This document shows positions 26,232-35,570 of a DNA stretch of 38,452 bases, in pieces (position 1 is the stretch's first letter; every line of letters begins with the position of its first letter). Both the position numbers and the translations under genes were made by a program. Below the pieces are notes generated by a model, which made no database searches, had not been told where the DNA came from, and saw only the letters and a program-made list of their open reading frames with translations. The stretch spans positions 1-38,452 of the forward strand of contig NZ_JFBD01000071.1 in NCBI RefSeq assembly GCF_000709085.1, in the 5' to 3' direction. This DNA comes from Virgibacillus alimentarius. Its GTDB lineage: Bacteria; Bacillota; Bacilli; Bacillales; Amphibacillaceae.

Positions 26232-28313
26232 TTAACCTTGGGCTTCTTCTTTATAATCACAATTCGTACACTTTACTTGTGATTCTTTTTTAGTTTTCTT
26301 CTCGACTAATAATGATTCACATTTTGGACAAGACCTTGCTATTGGTTTATCCCATGATACAAAATCACACTCTGGGAAACGATCACACCCATAAAATTTG
26401 CGTTTCTTTTTTGACTTTCTTTCAACTACATTGCCTTCTTTACATTTAGGACATTTTATTCCAATTTCCTTTAAAATAGGCTTTGTGTTCCTGCAGTCTG
26501 GAAAGTTAGAACACGCTAAAAACTTGCCATATCGTCCCATTTTATAAACCATTTCATGCCCACATTTCTCACAATCAATCCCGGCAGGTTCGTCCCTGAT
26601 TTCCACCTTCTCCATTTCCTCTTCAGCAACTTCCAAACGTTTTTGAAAGTCTTGATAAAAATCATCTATTACTTTAATCCATTCTGATTTTCCTTCTTCA
26701 ATAGAGTCTAAGTCACTCTCCATTTTACTAGTAAAGCCAACATCAATAATTTCCGGAAAAAATTCATTAACCATATTGACTACAATCGTACCTAATTCAG
26801 TAGGAATAAAACGTTTATTATCAATACTTACATAACCCCTGCGCTGAATGGTGTCCAAAGTAGGTGCGTATGTTGAAGGACGCCCAATCCCCTTCTCTTC
26901 CATGGTTCGTACTAATCGAGCTTCTGTATATCGAGGTGGTGGCTGCGTAAAATGCTGGTTTGGAGTAATCTCTTTCGCATCCACAATTTCTCCTTCTTCT
27001 AAATTAGGTAAATATTTATTTTCATCCTTTTTCTTATCATCAGTTCCTTCAACATATACCTTCATAAAACCGCTGAATTTAATTTTAGAACCAGTTGCCC
27101 GAAATTCAACTCCATTATTTTCTAAATGGGCTGTTATCGTATCCATAATTGCTGGAGCCATTTGACTTGCTAAAAATCGTTCATAAATTAATTTATATAA
27201 GCGAAATTGATCACGAGACAAAACTTCCTTTAGTGATTTTGGATCTCTAATCGTAGAAGTAGGACGGATAGCCTCATGAGCATCTTGTGTGCCTTCTTTT
27301 TTATTTCCAGATCCTTTTTGAATTCCTAAATATTTTTCACCAAACTGTTCTTTAATATATGCCTTCGCCTCTTCTTTTGCAGTATTTGATATTCGGGTTG
27401 AGTCTGTACGCATGTATGTTATTAAACCAGTAATCCCACCCGCCTTTTTCCCAAGATCAATACCTTCATATAGTTGTTGGGCAACCATCATTGTTTTTCT
27501 AGCTCTAAAGTTAAGCTTTCGGGCTGCCTCCTGTTGTAAAGAAGAAGTTGTAAATGATTTGGCTGGATTTCTTCTCCGTTCTCTTTTATTCACTTTACGA
27601 ATTGTAAATTTTTTGTCTTTTAATTTATCAAGAACTTGTTTTACTTCCTTTTCATTTTTCAATTCTGCTTTCTTGCCATCAATTCCATAAAAGGAACCTT
27701 CAAAGTTACTTTTCCCCTTTTGAAAATTCGCTTCTATCGACCAATATTCCTCCGGTTTAAAATTTTCTATTTCGTTTTCCCGGTCAATGATCATTTTTAA
27801 TGCAACCGATTGAACTCGTCCAGCACTTAACCCTTTTTTTATTTTCTTCCATAGTAAAGGACTGATGTTATAACCGACCAAACGATCTAGAACCCGTCTA
27901 GCTTGCTGCGCATCAACTAAATCCATATCAATGGACCTTGGATGTTTAAAAGATTCTTTAATAGCATCTTTTGTTATTTCATTAAATACGACACGACAGT
28001 TCGAATCTTCATCTACATTAAGTGCATATGCTAGGTGCCATGCAATAGCTTCCCCTTCTCTATCAGGGTCGGCTGCTAAATATATTTTTTTTGCTTTTTT
28101 CGCTGCTTTTTTCAAATCTTTTAATACATCGCCTTTACCGCGAATGGTAATATATTTGGGTTTATATGATTCCTCAACATTTACGCCCATTTGACTTTTA
28201 GGTAAATCACGAACGTGTCCCATTGATGCTTTCACTTTATATTTTTTTCCTAAATAACGTTCAATTGTTTTCGCTTTTGCAGGCGATTCAACAATCACAA
28301 GATAATCTGACAT
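26232..28313 (-). CDS. topA: TopA, DNA topoisomerase I
   Basis: Type IA topoisomerase that relaxes negative supercoils. The 693-residue product (B. subtilis 691) has the TOPRIM Glu at residue 9 ([17 protein letters not shown]), DPDREGE at 82-88, the catalytic Tyr at 300 in [13 protein letters not shown], and three C-terminal zinc-binding repeats with CxxC...C...C spacing starting near residues 575, 613 and 656. The last is partly degenerate in spacing but keeps four Cys. A consensus SigA promoter lies upstream and a strong terminator follows. Confidence 0.98.
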   Translation of the reverse strand: MSDYLVIVESPAKAKTIERYLGKKYKVKASMGHVRDLPKSQMGVNVEESYKPKYITIRGKGDVLKDLKKAAKKAKKIYLAADPDREGEAIAWHLAYALNVDEDSNCRVVFNEITKDAIKESFKHPRSIDMDLVDAQQARRVLDRLVGYNISPLLWKKIKKGLSAGRVQSVALKMIIDRENEIENFKPEEYWSIEANFQKGKSNFEGSFYGIDGKKAELKNEKEVKQVLDKLKDKKFTIRKVNKRERRRNPAKSFTTSSLQQEAARKLNFRARKTMMVAQQLYEGIDLGKKAGGITGLITYMRTDSTRISNTAKEEAKAYIKEQFGEKYLGIQKGSGNKKEGTQDAHEAIRPTSTIRDPKSLKEVLSRDQFRLYKLIYERFLASQMAPAIMDTITAHLENNGVEFRATGSKIKFSGFMKVYVEGTDDKKKDENKYLPNLEEGEIVDAKEITPNQHFTQPPPRYTEARLVRTMEEKGIGRPSTYAPTLDTIQRRGYVSIDNKRFIPTELGTIVVNMVNEFFPEIIDVGFTSKMESDLDSIEEGKSEWIKVIDDFYQDFQKRLEVAEEEMEKVEIRDEPAGIDCEKCGHEMVYKMGRYGKFLACSNFPDCRNTKPILKEIGIKCPKCKEGNVVERKSKKKRKFYGCDRFPECDFVSWDKPIARSCPKCESLLVEKKTKKESQVKCTNCDYKEEAQG

Positions 28314-28366
28314 ATTTATTTCCTCCTACAGTGAGGTACAAATTCTAGAATTTAAAATCTTCACTA

Positions 28367-28395
28367 ATATTAAATATATACTACCTTTTTGTCAA
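28367..28395 (-). promoter_or_regulatory. SigA-type promoter of topA
   Basis: Minus-strand TTGACA, a 17-base spacer and TAATAT lie about 50 bases before the topA start, in the gap after dprA. The -35 is perfect, and the -10 (TAATAT) matches TATAAT at four of six positions. Confidence 0.8.
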
Positions 28396-28430
28396 ACATA
28401 CTGTAAAAAAAGGGCTTTCATTTATATATA

Positions 28431-29327
28431 TCACTGAGAGAAAAAATTGCTGCCAATTGTTTCCCAGTCTTCCTGTATATCCTCAACAGTTTGAACAAGT
28501 TTAGCTCCATCTTGAATCATTTGATGGCATCCTTTCGTTTGAGGTATAAGTGGTGATCCAGGTACAGCATATACTTCTCTTCCTTGATCAAGGGCTTGAT
28601 CTACCGTAATCAATGTACCACTTCTTTCAGTAGCTTCAATTACTAAAGTCCCAAAACTCAACCCACTAATTATTCGATTTCTTTCAGGGAAGTGGTACCG
28701 CTTTGGAGGGACGTTAGGGGGGTATTCTGATAGTACCAATCCTTTTTCTGCGATTTGATTAAATAACGTAAAATTTTGTTTCGGATAAATATGATTAAAC
28801 CCACCGCCTAAAACAGCAATCGTCTTCCCTGTATAACTTAATGCTAATTTATGCGCATAACTATCGATCCCCTTAGCCATCCCACTTACTATAACCCAAT
28901 CTTTTTCAACCAATGGCTTTACGATGAGTTTCATTTTTAGCAATGCTTCTGTGGATGGATTTCTCGTTCCAATTACACTAAGTACAGGTGAATGCTGTAA
29001 CAATAAGGGGTTTCCTTTAGCATAAAGCACAAATGGTGGATCTTTAATAGGTTTTAACACATGTGGATAGTTTTCGTCAACTATTGTTATGATCGTATAT
29101 TGATTTACATCCTGTTTTATTTGTTTTTTTAATGCATCATTACGTAGATCTTTATAAAAGGTAATAGCATTTTTCATAGAGAGTAATAAAAGCCTGCTAA
29201 GCTGAGCGGGGCGCAATTCATAAACTCGTTTAAAAGTGGGGTCGTCATGAAGGATCCTCTGAATTGTTTTTCGTGTAATACCACGGCATCTATGAATATG
29301 TATGAGCCGATTTCGAATAGATTGCAA
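28431..29327 (-). CDS. dprA: DprA (Smf), DNA processing protein
   Basis: DprA protects incoming single-stranded DNA and loads RecA in natural transformation. The 298-residue product has an N-terminal helical region and the Rossmann-like core with SVIGTRNPSTEALLK, VIVSGMAKGIDSYAHK, TIAVLGGGFNHIYP, SEYPPNVPPKRYHFPERNRIISGL and ATERSGTLITVDQALDQGREVYAVPG. It lacks the extra C-terminal winged helix found in some homologues, as in B. subtilis. The start is a TTG at 29327 with AGAGGAAGTG upstream. It sits just after the sucD terminator. Confidence 0.94.
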   Translation of the reverse strand: MQSIRNRLIHIHRCRGITRKTIQRILHDDPTFKRVYELRPAQLSRLLLLSMKNAITFYKDLRNDALKKQIKQDVNQYTIITIVDENYPHVLKPIKDPPFVLYAKGNPLLLQHSPVLSVIGTRNPSTEALLKMKLIVKPLVEKDWVIVSGMAKGIDSYAHKLALSYTGKTIAVLGGGFNHIYPKQNFTLFNQIAEKGLVLSEYPPNVPPKRYHFPERNRIISGLSFGTLVIEATERSGTLITVDQALDQGREVYAVPGSPLIPQTKGCHQMIQDGAKLVQTVEDIQEDWETIGSNFFSQ

Positions 29328-29348
29328 TAAATCACTTCCTCTTGTTCA

Positions 29349-29377
29349 TTTTTAAGAAAAGAACCCAAAAGTGTCAA
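29349..29377 (-). promoter_or_regulatory. Candidate dprA promoter overlapping the sucD terminator
   Basis: A perfect TTGACA lies in the loop region of the sucD terminator hairpin, and TAAAAA (4 of 6) lies 17 bases downstream, about 20 bases before the dprA start. It is the only plausible promoter between the terminator and dprA. The -10 is weak. Confidence 0.4.
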
Positions 29378-29395
29378 TACTTTCGGGTCCTTTTC
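29356..29395 (-). terminator. Rho-independent terminator after sucD
   Basis: On the minus strand GGACCCGAAAGT and ACTTTTGGGTTC form a 12-pair stem with G-U wobbles and a 6-base loop. It is followed by TTTTCTT and starts right after the sucD stop. Confidence 0.88.
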
Positions 29396-29397
29396 AT

Positions 29398-30300
29398 TTA
29401 AAGTGTTTTGCATTTCTCTTGCAAGTTATTTTCTTTCAGAACCTCAATCATCGTTTCACCCATCTCAGCAGGTGTTTTAGCTACTTTAATACCGCACTCT
29501 TTCATGACGCGATTTTTTGCTTCTGCAGTACCTTCTCCTCCAGAAATAATCGCTCCAGCATGTCCCATACGTTTTCCTGGAGGTGCAGTAGCTCCGCCAA
29601 TAAAGCCTACTACTGGTTTGGTCATGTTAGCCTTTACCCATTCGGCAGCTTCTTCTTCAGCAGTACCACCAATCTCACCAATCATAATAACTGCATATGT
29701 TTCCGGATCCTCATTAAAAGCTTTTAAAACGTCGATGAAATTGGTTCCATTAACTGGATCGCCACCGATACCTACAGCTGATGTTTGGCCATAACCAGCT
29801 TCAGTCAATTGATGTACTGCCTCATACGTCAATGTACCAGAACGAGAAACTACTCCAATATGGCCTTTTTTATGAATATATCCTGGCATAATACCAATTT
29901 TAGACTCGTCTGCTGTAATAACACCAGGACAGTTAGGACCTATCAAACGTGTCTTTTTGCCTTCCATATAACGTTTTACTTTTACCATATCCATAACTGG
30001 GATATGTTCTGTAATACAAATTGCAAGATCTAATTCTGCGTCTACAGCTTCAAGGATTGCATCTGCTGCAAATGGGGCAGGTACATAAATGACAGATGCT
30101 GTAGCTCCAGTTTCCTCCACTGCTTCTTGAACCGTATTAAAAACCGGTACACCTTCAACTTCAGTGCCACCTTTTTTAGGTGTTACACCACCAACGATTT
30201 TTGTGCCATACTCAAGCATTTGTTTTGTATGGAATCTAGCTGTGCCACCAGTAATTCCTTGGACAATTACTTTTGTATCTTTGTCAACATATACACTCAT
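29398..30300 (-). CDS. sucD: SucD, succinyl-CoA synthetase alpha subunit
   Basis: Alpha subunit of the TCA-cycle enzyme that converts succinyl-CoA to succinate with nucleotide triphosphate formation. The 300-residue product equals the B. subtilis length. It has the CoA-binding Rossmann region ([19 protein letters not shown]), [42 protein letters not shown] and the active-site His at 247 in [14 protein letters not shown]. It is 98 bases downstream of sucC, with an AAAGGACGG ribosome binding site, and is followed by a terminator. Confidence 0.98.
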   Translation of the reverse strand: MSVYVDKDTKVIVQGITGGTARFHTKQMLEYGTKIVGGVTPKKGGTEVEGVPVFNTVQEAVEETGATASVIYVPAPFAADAILEAVDAELDLAICITEHIPVMDMVKVKRYMEGKKTRLIGPNCPGVITADESKIGIMPGYIHKKGHIGVVSRSGTLTYEAVHQLTEAGYGQTSAVGIGGDPVNGTNFIDVLKAFNEDPETYAVIMIGEIGGTAEEEAAEWVKANMTKPVVGFIGGATAPPGKRMGHAGAIISGGEGTAEAKNRVMKECGIKVAKTPAEMGETMIEVLKENNLQEKCKTL

Positions 30301-30398
30301 TTTCGTCCGTCCTTTCTATACAAACCTAAATACATTGCAATAGTTAATTAAAAGTCTTCATAAATGTATTCTTTTTTTTATAGGTGAAAAAATATTTG

Positions 30399-31559
30399 TT
30401 ATTTAACCATTGAAACAATTTTTTGCGCGCCGTCTGCCATGGAATCTGCAGATGTTATATTTAATCCTGATTCATTTAAAATGTTCTTACCTAACTCGAC
30501 ATTAGTTCCTTCTAAACGAACAACAAGAGGTATTTCTAATCCAACTTGTTTTGTAGCTTCTACAACACCCTCAGCTATAACATCACACTTCATAATTCCT
30601 CCGAAGATGTTTACAAAAATACCTTTAACATTGGAATCGGACAAGATAATTTTAAATGCTTCTGTTACTTTTTCAGCTGTTGCTCCGCCCCCAACATCAA
30701 GGAAGTTCGCCGGATCTCCGCCGTAATGCTTAATAATATCCATTGTGGACATAGCAAGACCAGCACCATTCACCATGCAGCCAATATTTCCGTCTAGAGA
30801 AATATAACTTAAATCATGTTTTGAAGCTTCGATTTCCTTCTCATCTTCTTCGCTTAAATCACGCAAATCCATTATATCTTTATTTCGAAATAATGCGTTG
30901 TCATCAAAATTCAACTTAGCATCTAGAGCCATTACTTCGCCATCACCAGTTGTAACAAGCGGATTAATTTCTGCAATTGAGCAGTCTTTCTCAACAAATG
31001 TACGATAAAGCCCCATCATAAATTTAACAGCTTTACCGATTAGCTCATCAGGAATATTAATATTAAATGCTAAGCGCCGAGCTTGATATCCAGCTAAACC
31101 TACAATTGGATCAATTTCTTCTTTGAAAATCTTCTCCGGTGTTTCAGCAGCAACTTCCTCTATTTCAGTACCACCTTCTTCGGATGCCATCATTACAACT
31201 CGAGAAGTAGCACGGTCTAGTACAAGACCAATGTAATATTCTTTTTTAATGTCACATCCTTCTTCAATAAGAAGACGTTTAACTTCTTTACCTTCTGGAC
31301 CAGTTTGATGCGTAACTAGTGTTTTACCTAGGATTTCTTCAGCATATGTACGCACTTCATCTAAATTTTTTGCGACCTTTACCCCGCCGGCTTTTCCTCT
31401 GCCACCAGCATGGATTTGTGCTTTAACGACTGTAACAGAACTTCCTAATTTTTCTGCAGCCTCTACAGCTTCGTCTACTGTATATGCAACATGACCATTA
31501 GGAACTTTTACGTCATAGTTTCGCAAAATATCTTTACTTTGATACTCATGAATGTTCAT
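30399..31559 (-). CDS. sucC: SucC, succinyl-CoA synthetase beta subunit
   Basis: Beta subunit of succinyl-CoA synthetase, with an ATP-grasp nucleotide-binding domain. The 386-residue product has [15 protein letters not shown] at the start, [18 protein letters not shown] near 47-64, the metal-binding region [30 protein letters not shown], and the C-terminal [19 protein letters not shown] and [32 protein letters not shown] ribosome binding site and a SigA-type promoter precede it. sucC and sucD form an operon. Confidence 0.98.
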   Translation of the reverse strand: MNIHEYQSKDILRNYDVKVPNGHVAYTVDEAVEAAEKLGSSVTVVKAQIHAGGRGKAGGVKVAKNLDEVRTYAEEILGKTLVTHQTGPEGKEVKRLLIEEGCDIKKEYYIGLVLDRATSRVVMMASEEGGTEIEEVAAETPEKIFKEEIDPIVGLAGYQARRLAFNINIPDELIGKAVKFMMGLYRTFVEKDCSIAEINPLVTTGDGEVMALDAKLNFDDNALFRNKDIMDLRDLSEEDEKEIEASKHDLSYISLDGNIGCMVNGAGLAMSTMDIIKHYGGDPANFLDVGGGATAEKVTEAFKIILSDSNVKGIFVNIFGGIMKCDVIAEGVVEATKQVGLEIPLVVRLEGTNVELGKNILNESGLNITSADSMADGAQKIVSMVK

Positions 31560-31594
31560 CCTTTATCCTCCCATCAAAATTTCAATGCATAACT

Positions 31595-31623
31595 ATTGTA
31601 TTAAAAATCTACAAATTTCACAA
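31595..31623 (-). promoter_or_regulatory. SigA-type promoter of sucC-sucD
   Basis: Minus-strand TTGTGA and TACAAT are 17 bases apart and about 35 bases upstream of the sucC start, in the gap after ylqH. The -10 matches 5 of 6. Confidence 0.65.
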
Positions 31624-31678
31624 CAATTTGCGCTAATCCATGTTAAAGTGACATCATCTAACAATAAAGTATGTCATT

Positions 31679-31963
31679 TTAGTCTTTTTTGTCTGCTTGA
31701 ATCGATTGATCTATGCGATAAATAAATGAAAAAACTTCTGCTACTGCCTGATATAATTCTTCAGGTATCGTTTCATTTATATTTAAATCAGATAGAAGTT
31801 CAACTAAAGTTACATCTTCTAATAGAGGTATATTATTTTTTTTTGCCCTTTCAATAATTGTACTTGCAACAAGTCCTTTACCTTTAGCTGAAACTTTTGG
31901 TGCATATTGCTGATCCCGATTATATTGGAGGGCAACAGCTTTTTTTGTCCGATATTCACTCAT
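31679..31963 (-). CDS. ylqH: YlqH, orphan FlhB C-terminal-domain protein
   Basis: The 94-residue protein aligns by eye along its whole length with the FlhB cytoplasmic tail found after self-cleavage (here AVALQYNRDQQYAPKVSAKGKG and TIPEELYQAVAEVFSFIYRID; in FlhB AIAIKYDEKKANAPYILAKGVD and VIPEHFYQAIAEVLAYVYRL). The NPTH cleavage motif and all membrane helices are missing, so it resembles a permanently cleaved FlhB tail. Its start overlaps the ylqG stop by 4 bases. B. subtilis has the same ylqG-ylqH-sucC order. Its function is not known to me. Confidence 0.9.
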   Translation of the reverse strand: MSEYRTKKAVALQYNRDQQYAPKVSAKGKGLVASTIIERAKKNNIPLLEDVTLVELLSDLNINETIPEELYQAVAEVFSFIYRIDQSIQADKKD

Positions 31964-33750
31964 ATTCGAACATCGACTCCCCTATCGTTTTGTTGGCGGT
32001 TTAAAAAAGAACAGTTGGATTTTGACTTATCAATTGCATTTAATGACTTCATAGAAATCGTTGTTAGATGGTAATTTATCCCTGCAAGTCCTTCTTTTAA
32101 AACCGACTGCAAAAACTTGGTGCTATGTTTTAAATCGGTATGGTTATTATAAACCGTAATTGCTACCAAGCGATTTTGGACATGCATATCAATAATCGTC
32201 TCTTTCATATTCATTAAATCTAAATAAAAAAATATTCGACAGTGATCTGGATTGATCCTATTATTTTCGCTTTTGTCCCCTTCGATATCCAAAAATAAAT
32301 CGCCGTTTAACCCAATACTCTCTCCTGGAAATTGCAAACTTGCTTGAATAGTACTATTTGTTTCGCTAACTGACTGCAATTGCATTCCATTTATAAAGTT
32401 TAAAAAGTGCCTGAAACGTTTTTGTCTCTGTCCATTCTCTTCCTGCAGCACTTGGATGAGCAACGACTTCATCGTACTAATTTGTTGTTCGGTTGCATCC
32501 TGTTTGATCAGGTTTTCATGTGATAAACCAATTGAATTCAGTATTAGCTTTAATTGGCTTAAAAATTGCTCTCTAGTTTCCGATCTTAAAAACTGTTCAA
32601 CTGTAAGGTAAGTTTGCTCATTAGACAAAGCTTGTAAATTTGTATAAAGGTTTTGAAGAGCTACTGGGTTATTATGTAAACTTTTTAAAAGTGTAATCTG
32701 CTGTCCCTTTGAGATTAAAGGAATGAAGTCTCGAATGATTCGTTTTTTTAATTTAGCATATTCTTGTCCTTGCAATGAAAGATTAGTGACAATAGCTTTA
32801 TTCAACGAGTTTCCAAAAGCATTAATGATCTGTTGGGCCACGCTCCTTATACGTGAATGATTTACTAGTAGCTTCTCAAGTATTTTGATTAGAAGCGTTT
32901 CATTTATCTTATTGGGCAGGCTTACATTTGCTAAATTTCGATTCGCTATACTAGAGGGGGTTAAATTGTTTTCTCGTAGAAAAGATGTCCACTCTGATTT
33001 CCAAGCTGAAAATGTTACAGTTGAATCAATTAAACCGGCTGCTTTTAACAAATTTAAAAAATGCGGATGATTATTCTTAATTTCCGCAGCAATATGACCA
33101 ATCAGCATATTCTTTGTTTTTAGCGGGGGATCAATTATGTTCTCAAGCATATTTTTGATCTTTTGATATGATGGTTTTTGATTCGTCTCTTTTTGGAGAT
33201 GTTGTAATAAAGGTCTTATCTGTTCAGTAAAAGTTGCAATTTTTAATGTGTATAACGCATTAAAAACAGGCTCTGTAACAGGAATACGACGAGCAATCAT
33301 TGCTTGTAGAACTTGCTGAGCTTGGAGCCTATGTTTAGAGCTTTCTATTAGCTGTAAAGCTTTTATCAATTGGTCTTTTCGAAAGGGAATGTTTTTAGTA
33401 ATCAACTCCTGGATGAATCCCATTGACGTTTTTGTTGCCTTTACCCCAAATTGACTCATTAGATGCTGCACGTTGGTTTGTATACCGGCCTTTAATGGCT
33501 CACCAAGCACTTTTAGTCGAACTGCACCTTCAGCTGACTTCACCTGAAAAAGATATTTTTTTCCAGTGGTTAATGAGGCTTCTAATTGAGCTGTCATTTT
33601 TTGAGATCCAAGTTGTATATGAGCTTTATTATCTTGAAATATTTTTAAAATTTTACCTTGTACAATCTGTTCAGTCCTCAGAGTGTATTGTTCACTTTTT
33701 TGATTAATAGCTGATAAAACTTTTTTGGAGAAAACATTATATATACCCAA
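31960..33750 (-). CDS. ylqG: YlqG, large FliK-like protein of unknown function
   Basis: The 596-residue product has an N-terminal beta-rich segment near 26-85 (EQIVQGKILKIFQDNKAHIQLG, YLFQVKSAEGAVRLKVLGE), a long helical, low-conservation middle, and a C-terminal domain near 495-585 that resembles the FliK hook-length domain (GLNGDLFLDIEGDK, CRIFFYLDLMNMKETIIDMHVQ, HSTKFLQSVLKEGLAGINYHL). The start is a TTG at 33750 with a perfect GGAGGTGAT ribosome binding site. Paired with ylqH, which resembles the FlhB tail, it looks like a second FliK/FlhB-type module. Function is inferred only. Confidence 0.8.
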   Translation of the reverse strand: MGIYNVFSKKVLSAINQKSEQYTLRTEQIVQGKILKIFQDNKAHIQLGSQKMTAQLEASLTTGKKYLFQVKSAEGAVRLKVLGEPLKAGIQTNVQHLMSQFGVKATKTSMGFIQELITKNIPFRKDQLIKALQLIESSKHRLQAQQVLQAMIARRIPVTEPVFNALYTLKIATFTEQIRPLLQHLQKETNQKPSYQKIKNMLENIIDPPLKTKNMLIGHIAAEIKNNHPHFLNLLKAAGLIDSTVTFSAWKSEWTSFLRENNLTPSSIANRNLANVSLPNKINETLLIKILEKLLVNHSRIRSVAQQIINAFGNSLNKAIVTNLSLQGQEYAKLKKRIIRDFIPLISKGQQITLLKSLHNNPVALQNLYTNLQALSNEQTYLTVEQFLRSETREQFLSQLKLILNSIGLSHENLIKQDATEQQISTMKSLLIQVLQEENGQRQKRFRHFLNFINGMQLQSVSETNSTIQASLQFPGESIGLNGDLFLDIEGDKSENNRINPDHCRIFFYLDLMNMKETIIDMHVQNRLVAITVYNNHTDLKHSTKFLQSVLKEGLAGINYHLTTISMKSLNAIDKSKSNCSFLNRQQNDRGVDVRI

Positions 33751-33775
33751 TTAGAATCACCTCCAACCTTTACAT

Positions 33776-34567
33776 TTATTCTCCCAAGCTTTTACTTTCA
33801 CTAATCACTTGCCGGACTGGTGCATATGATATTCTATGATAAGGAGTTAGCCCGTTCTCAAATAATATCTTTAGGTGATGCTTTGTTCCATACCCCATAT
33901 TGGAAGAGAATTCATACGCTGGATACTCTTTATGTATATCTTCCATGATACGGTCTCTTGTGACCTTCGCTAAAATACTAGCAGCTGCTACCGTTATACT
34001 TTTTTGATCTCCTTTGATAAGTACTTCAGTTGTACAAGGTAAAGGAGATAGTTCTACAGCATCAATCAATAAATGATTTGGTTTTGGTTTTAATTGTTGA
34101 AACGCATCAAACATCGCATATTTTGTTGCTTCAAAAATATTCATTTGATCGATTTTTTGATTGTCTATAATAGAAATACCATAACTAATGGCTTGCTCCT
34201 TAATAGTATTAAAAAACATATCACGTTTTGTTTTCGTTAATTGTTTTGAGTCATTTAAGCCAAGTAATTTAAAATTAGGAGGTAAAATAACAGCGGCAGC
34301 CACAACTGGTCCTGCCAACGGCCCCCGTCCCGCTTCATCTATCCCCGCTACTAATGTATTTCCCTTCGCATAGTTTTGGCGTTCATATAATGACATTTCC
34401 ATAAATTTTTTCTCTAATGCTTCTTCTTGTTGTCTCCTCTTCTCATAGCTCTTAATTAGCTTTTGGACTCCTTTACGTTTATCCGACCTTAAAACCTCTA
34501 TCCACTCTTCTTTCATTTCTCCTTGATCAAATAATTGTTTTAGTTCTAAAATTGATTTTTTTTGCAT
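33776..34567 (-). CDS. rnhB: RnhB, ribonuclease HII
   Basis: RNase HII cuts RNA in DNA-RNA hybrids and removes misincorporated ribonucleotides. From the ATG at 34567 the product has 263 residues (B. subtilis 255). It has the catalytic GIDEAGRGPLAGPVVAAAVI (Asp at about 77, Glu next to it), LLIDAVELSP with a catalytic Asp, and AAASILAKVTRDRIMED. A longer frame to 34648 would start inside the rbgA terminator hairpin with almost no spacing to a ribosome binding site, so it is not preferred. The ribosome binding site for 34567 (CGAGGT) is moderate. Confidence 0.93.
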   Translation of the reverse strand: MQKKSILELKQLFDQGEMKEEWIEVLRSDKRKGVQKLIKSYEKRRQQEEALEKKFMEMSLYERQNYAKGNTLVAGIDEAGRGPLAGPVVAAAVILPPNFKLLGLNDSKQLTKTKRDMFFNTIKEQAISYGISIIDNQKIDQMNIFEATKYAMFDAFQQLKPKPNHLLIDAVELSPLPCTTEVLIKGDQKSITVAAASILAKVTRDRIMEDIHKEYPAYEFSSNMGYGTKHHLKILFENGLTPYHRISYAPVRQVISESKSLGE

Positions 34568-34630
34568 GGTTGCTTCTACCTCGTTCTCTATCTTATTATC
34601 GGCTGGACTTTGTCTTTTTTGAAGTGTTTT

Positions 34631-34667
34631 AAAAAATGAGACATCCATCCTTTACGATGCATGTCTC
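34631..34667 (-). terminator. Rho-independent terminator after rbgA
   Basis: On the minus strand GAGACATGCATC and GATGGATGTCTC form a 12-base stem with one mismatch and a 6-base loop, followed by ATTTTTT. It begins a few bases after the rbgA stop. It also helps decide the rnhB start. Confidence 0.8.
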
Positions 34668-34672
34668 CAGTA

Positions 34673-35515
34673 CTAGATGGATTCTAATGTTATTTTGCCA
34701 AGCCTACCTGTACGCAGATCATTTAGCACGATATCAGACACCTTATCAAAATTGACATTTCCGCCACTTTCCAAAGCTCCTCTTTGTTTGCCAATTGCAA
34801 CGAAAATCTCCCACATATCCTCCATTTCTCGATCAATAGCGTATCGTTCTTCCAATAAGCTAGGATAATGTTCTTGGATATATTTAATGACAAAGGCAAC
34901 GACATCTTGTAATGGCAATAATTGATCTTTTATTGTTCCAATTGCGGCTAAACGATAACCAACATGCTCATCTTCGAATTTCGGCCATAAAATTCCAGGC
35001 GTGTCCAGCAAGTCAAAATCATTCTTTACTTTAATCCATAACTGTTGTTTGGTAATTCCTGGCTTGTCACCAGTTTTAGCAATTTTTTTATTTGCCAATT
35101 TATTTATTAAAGTGGATTTACCAACATTCGGTATTCCAATAATCATTGCACGCGCAGGTCTTGGCTGAATTCCTTTTTTAATGAGCTTATTCATTTTTTC
35201 CTGACCTAGTTCTTTTCCTGTTTGGATGATATATTTTATGTCCTCTTTATCGTTGGCATTTACCGCAATTGCTGGTATGTTTTTTTCTTTAAAATAAGTT
35301 ATCCATTTTTTTGTTTCTCGGGTATCTGCTAAATCTTTTTTCATTAAGACAATCATCTTCGGTTTATTTTGTAAAACTTGCTTAAGCATAGGATTTTGTG
35401 ATGATAATGGAGCTCGTGCATCCACTAATTCCATAACAAAATCCACAAGCTTTAATTTTTCCTCTACTTCTCGTTTAGCTTTCGCCATATGTCCGGGAAA
35501 CCATTGAATAGACAT
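34673..35515 (-). CDS. rbgA: RbgA (YlqF), 50S ribosome assembly GTPase
   Basis: RbgA is a circularly permuted GTPase needed for late 50S subunit assembly. The 280-residue product (B. subtilis 282) begins IQWFPGHMAKAKREVEEKL and, in permuted order, has the G4 position at 58-61, G1 GIPNVGKS at 127-134, G3 DTPG in LLDTPGILWPKFED, and a C-terminal ANTAR-like helical domain. The G4 motif reads MKKD instead of the usual NKxD, an odd loss of the guanine-contacting Asn. An AAGGGTGAG ribosome binding site precedes the ATG. Confidence 0.95.
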   Translation of the reverse strand: MSIQWFPGHMAKAKREVEEKLKLVDFVMELVDARAPLSSQNPMLKQVLQNKPKMIVLMKKDLADTRETKKWITYFKEKNIPAIAVNANDKEDIKYIIQTGKELGQEKMNKLIKKGIQPRPARAMIIGIPNVGKSTLINKLANKKIAKTGDKPGITKQQLWIKVKNDFDLLDTPGILWPKFEDEHVGYRLAAIGTIKDQLLPLQDVVAFVIKYIQEHYPSLLEERYAIDREMEDMWEIFVAIGKQRGALESGGNVNFDKVSDIVLNDLRTGRLGKITLESI

Positions 35516-35570
35516 AATCTCACCCTTCCCTATTTATAGTTGTATTTACATAAGTTATTGTCAGCCTTGA

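Noticed and set aside
29174-29413. 79-codon minus-strand frame spanning dprA start and the sucD terminator
   Set aside because: It overlaps sucD, the terminator and dprA in another frame and has no supporting signal.
31635-31675. ATGACAT/ATGTCAC inverted repeat between ylqH and sucC
   Set aside because: The loop is about 16 bases and no T run follows, so it is not a convincing terminator or operator.
34568-34648. Longer rnhB start adding 27 residues
   Set aside because: It would begin inside the terminator hairpin after rbgA with no spacing to a ribosome binding site, and would exceed the usual protein length.
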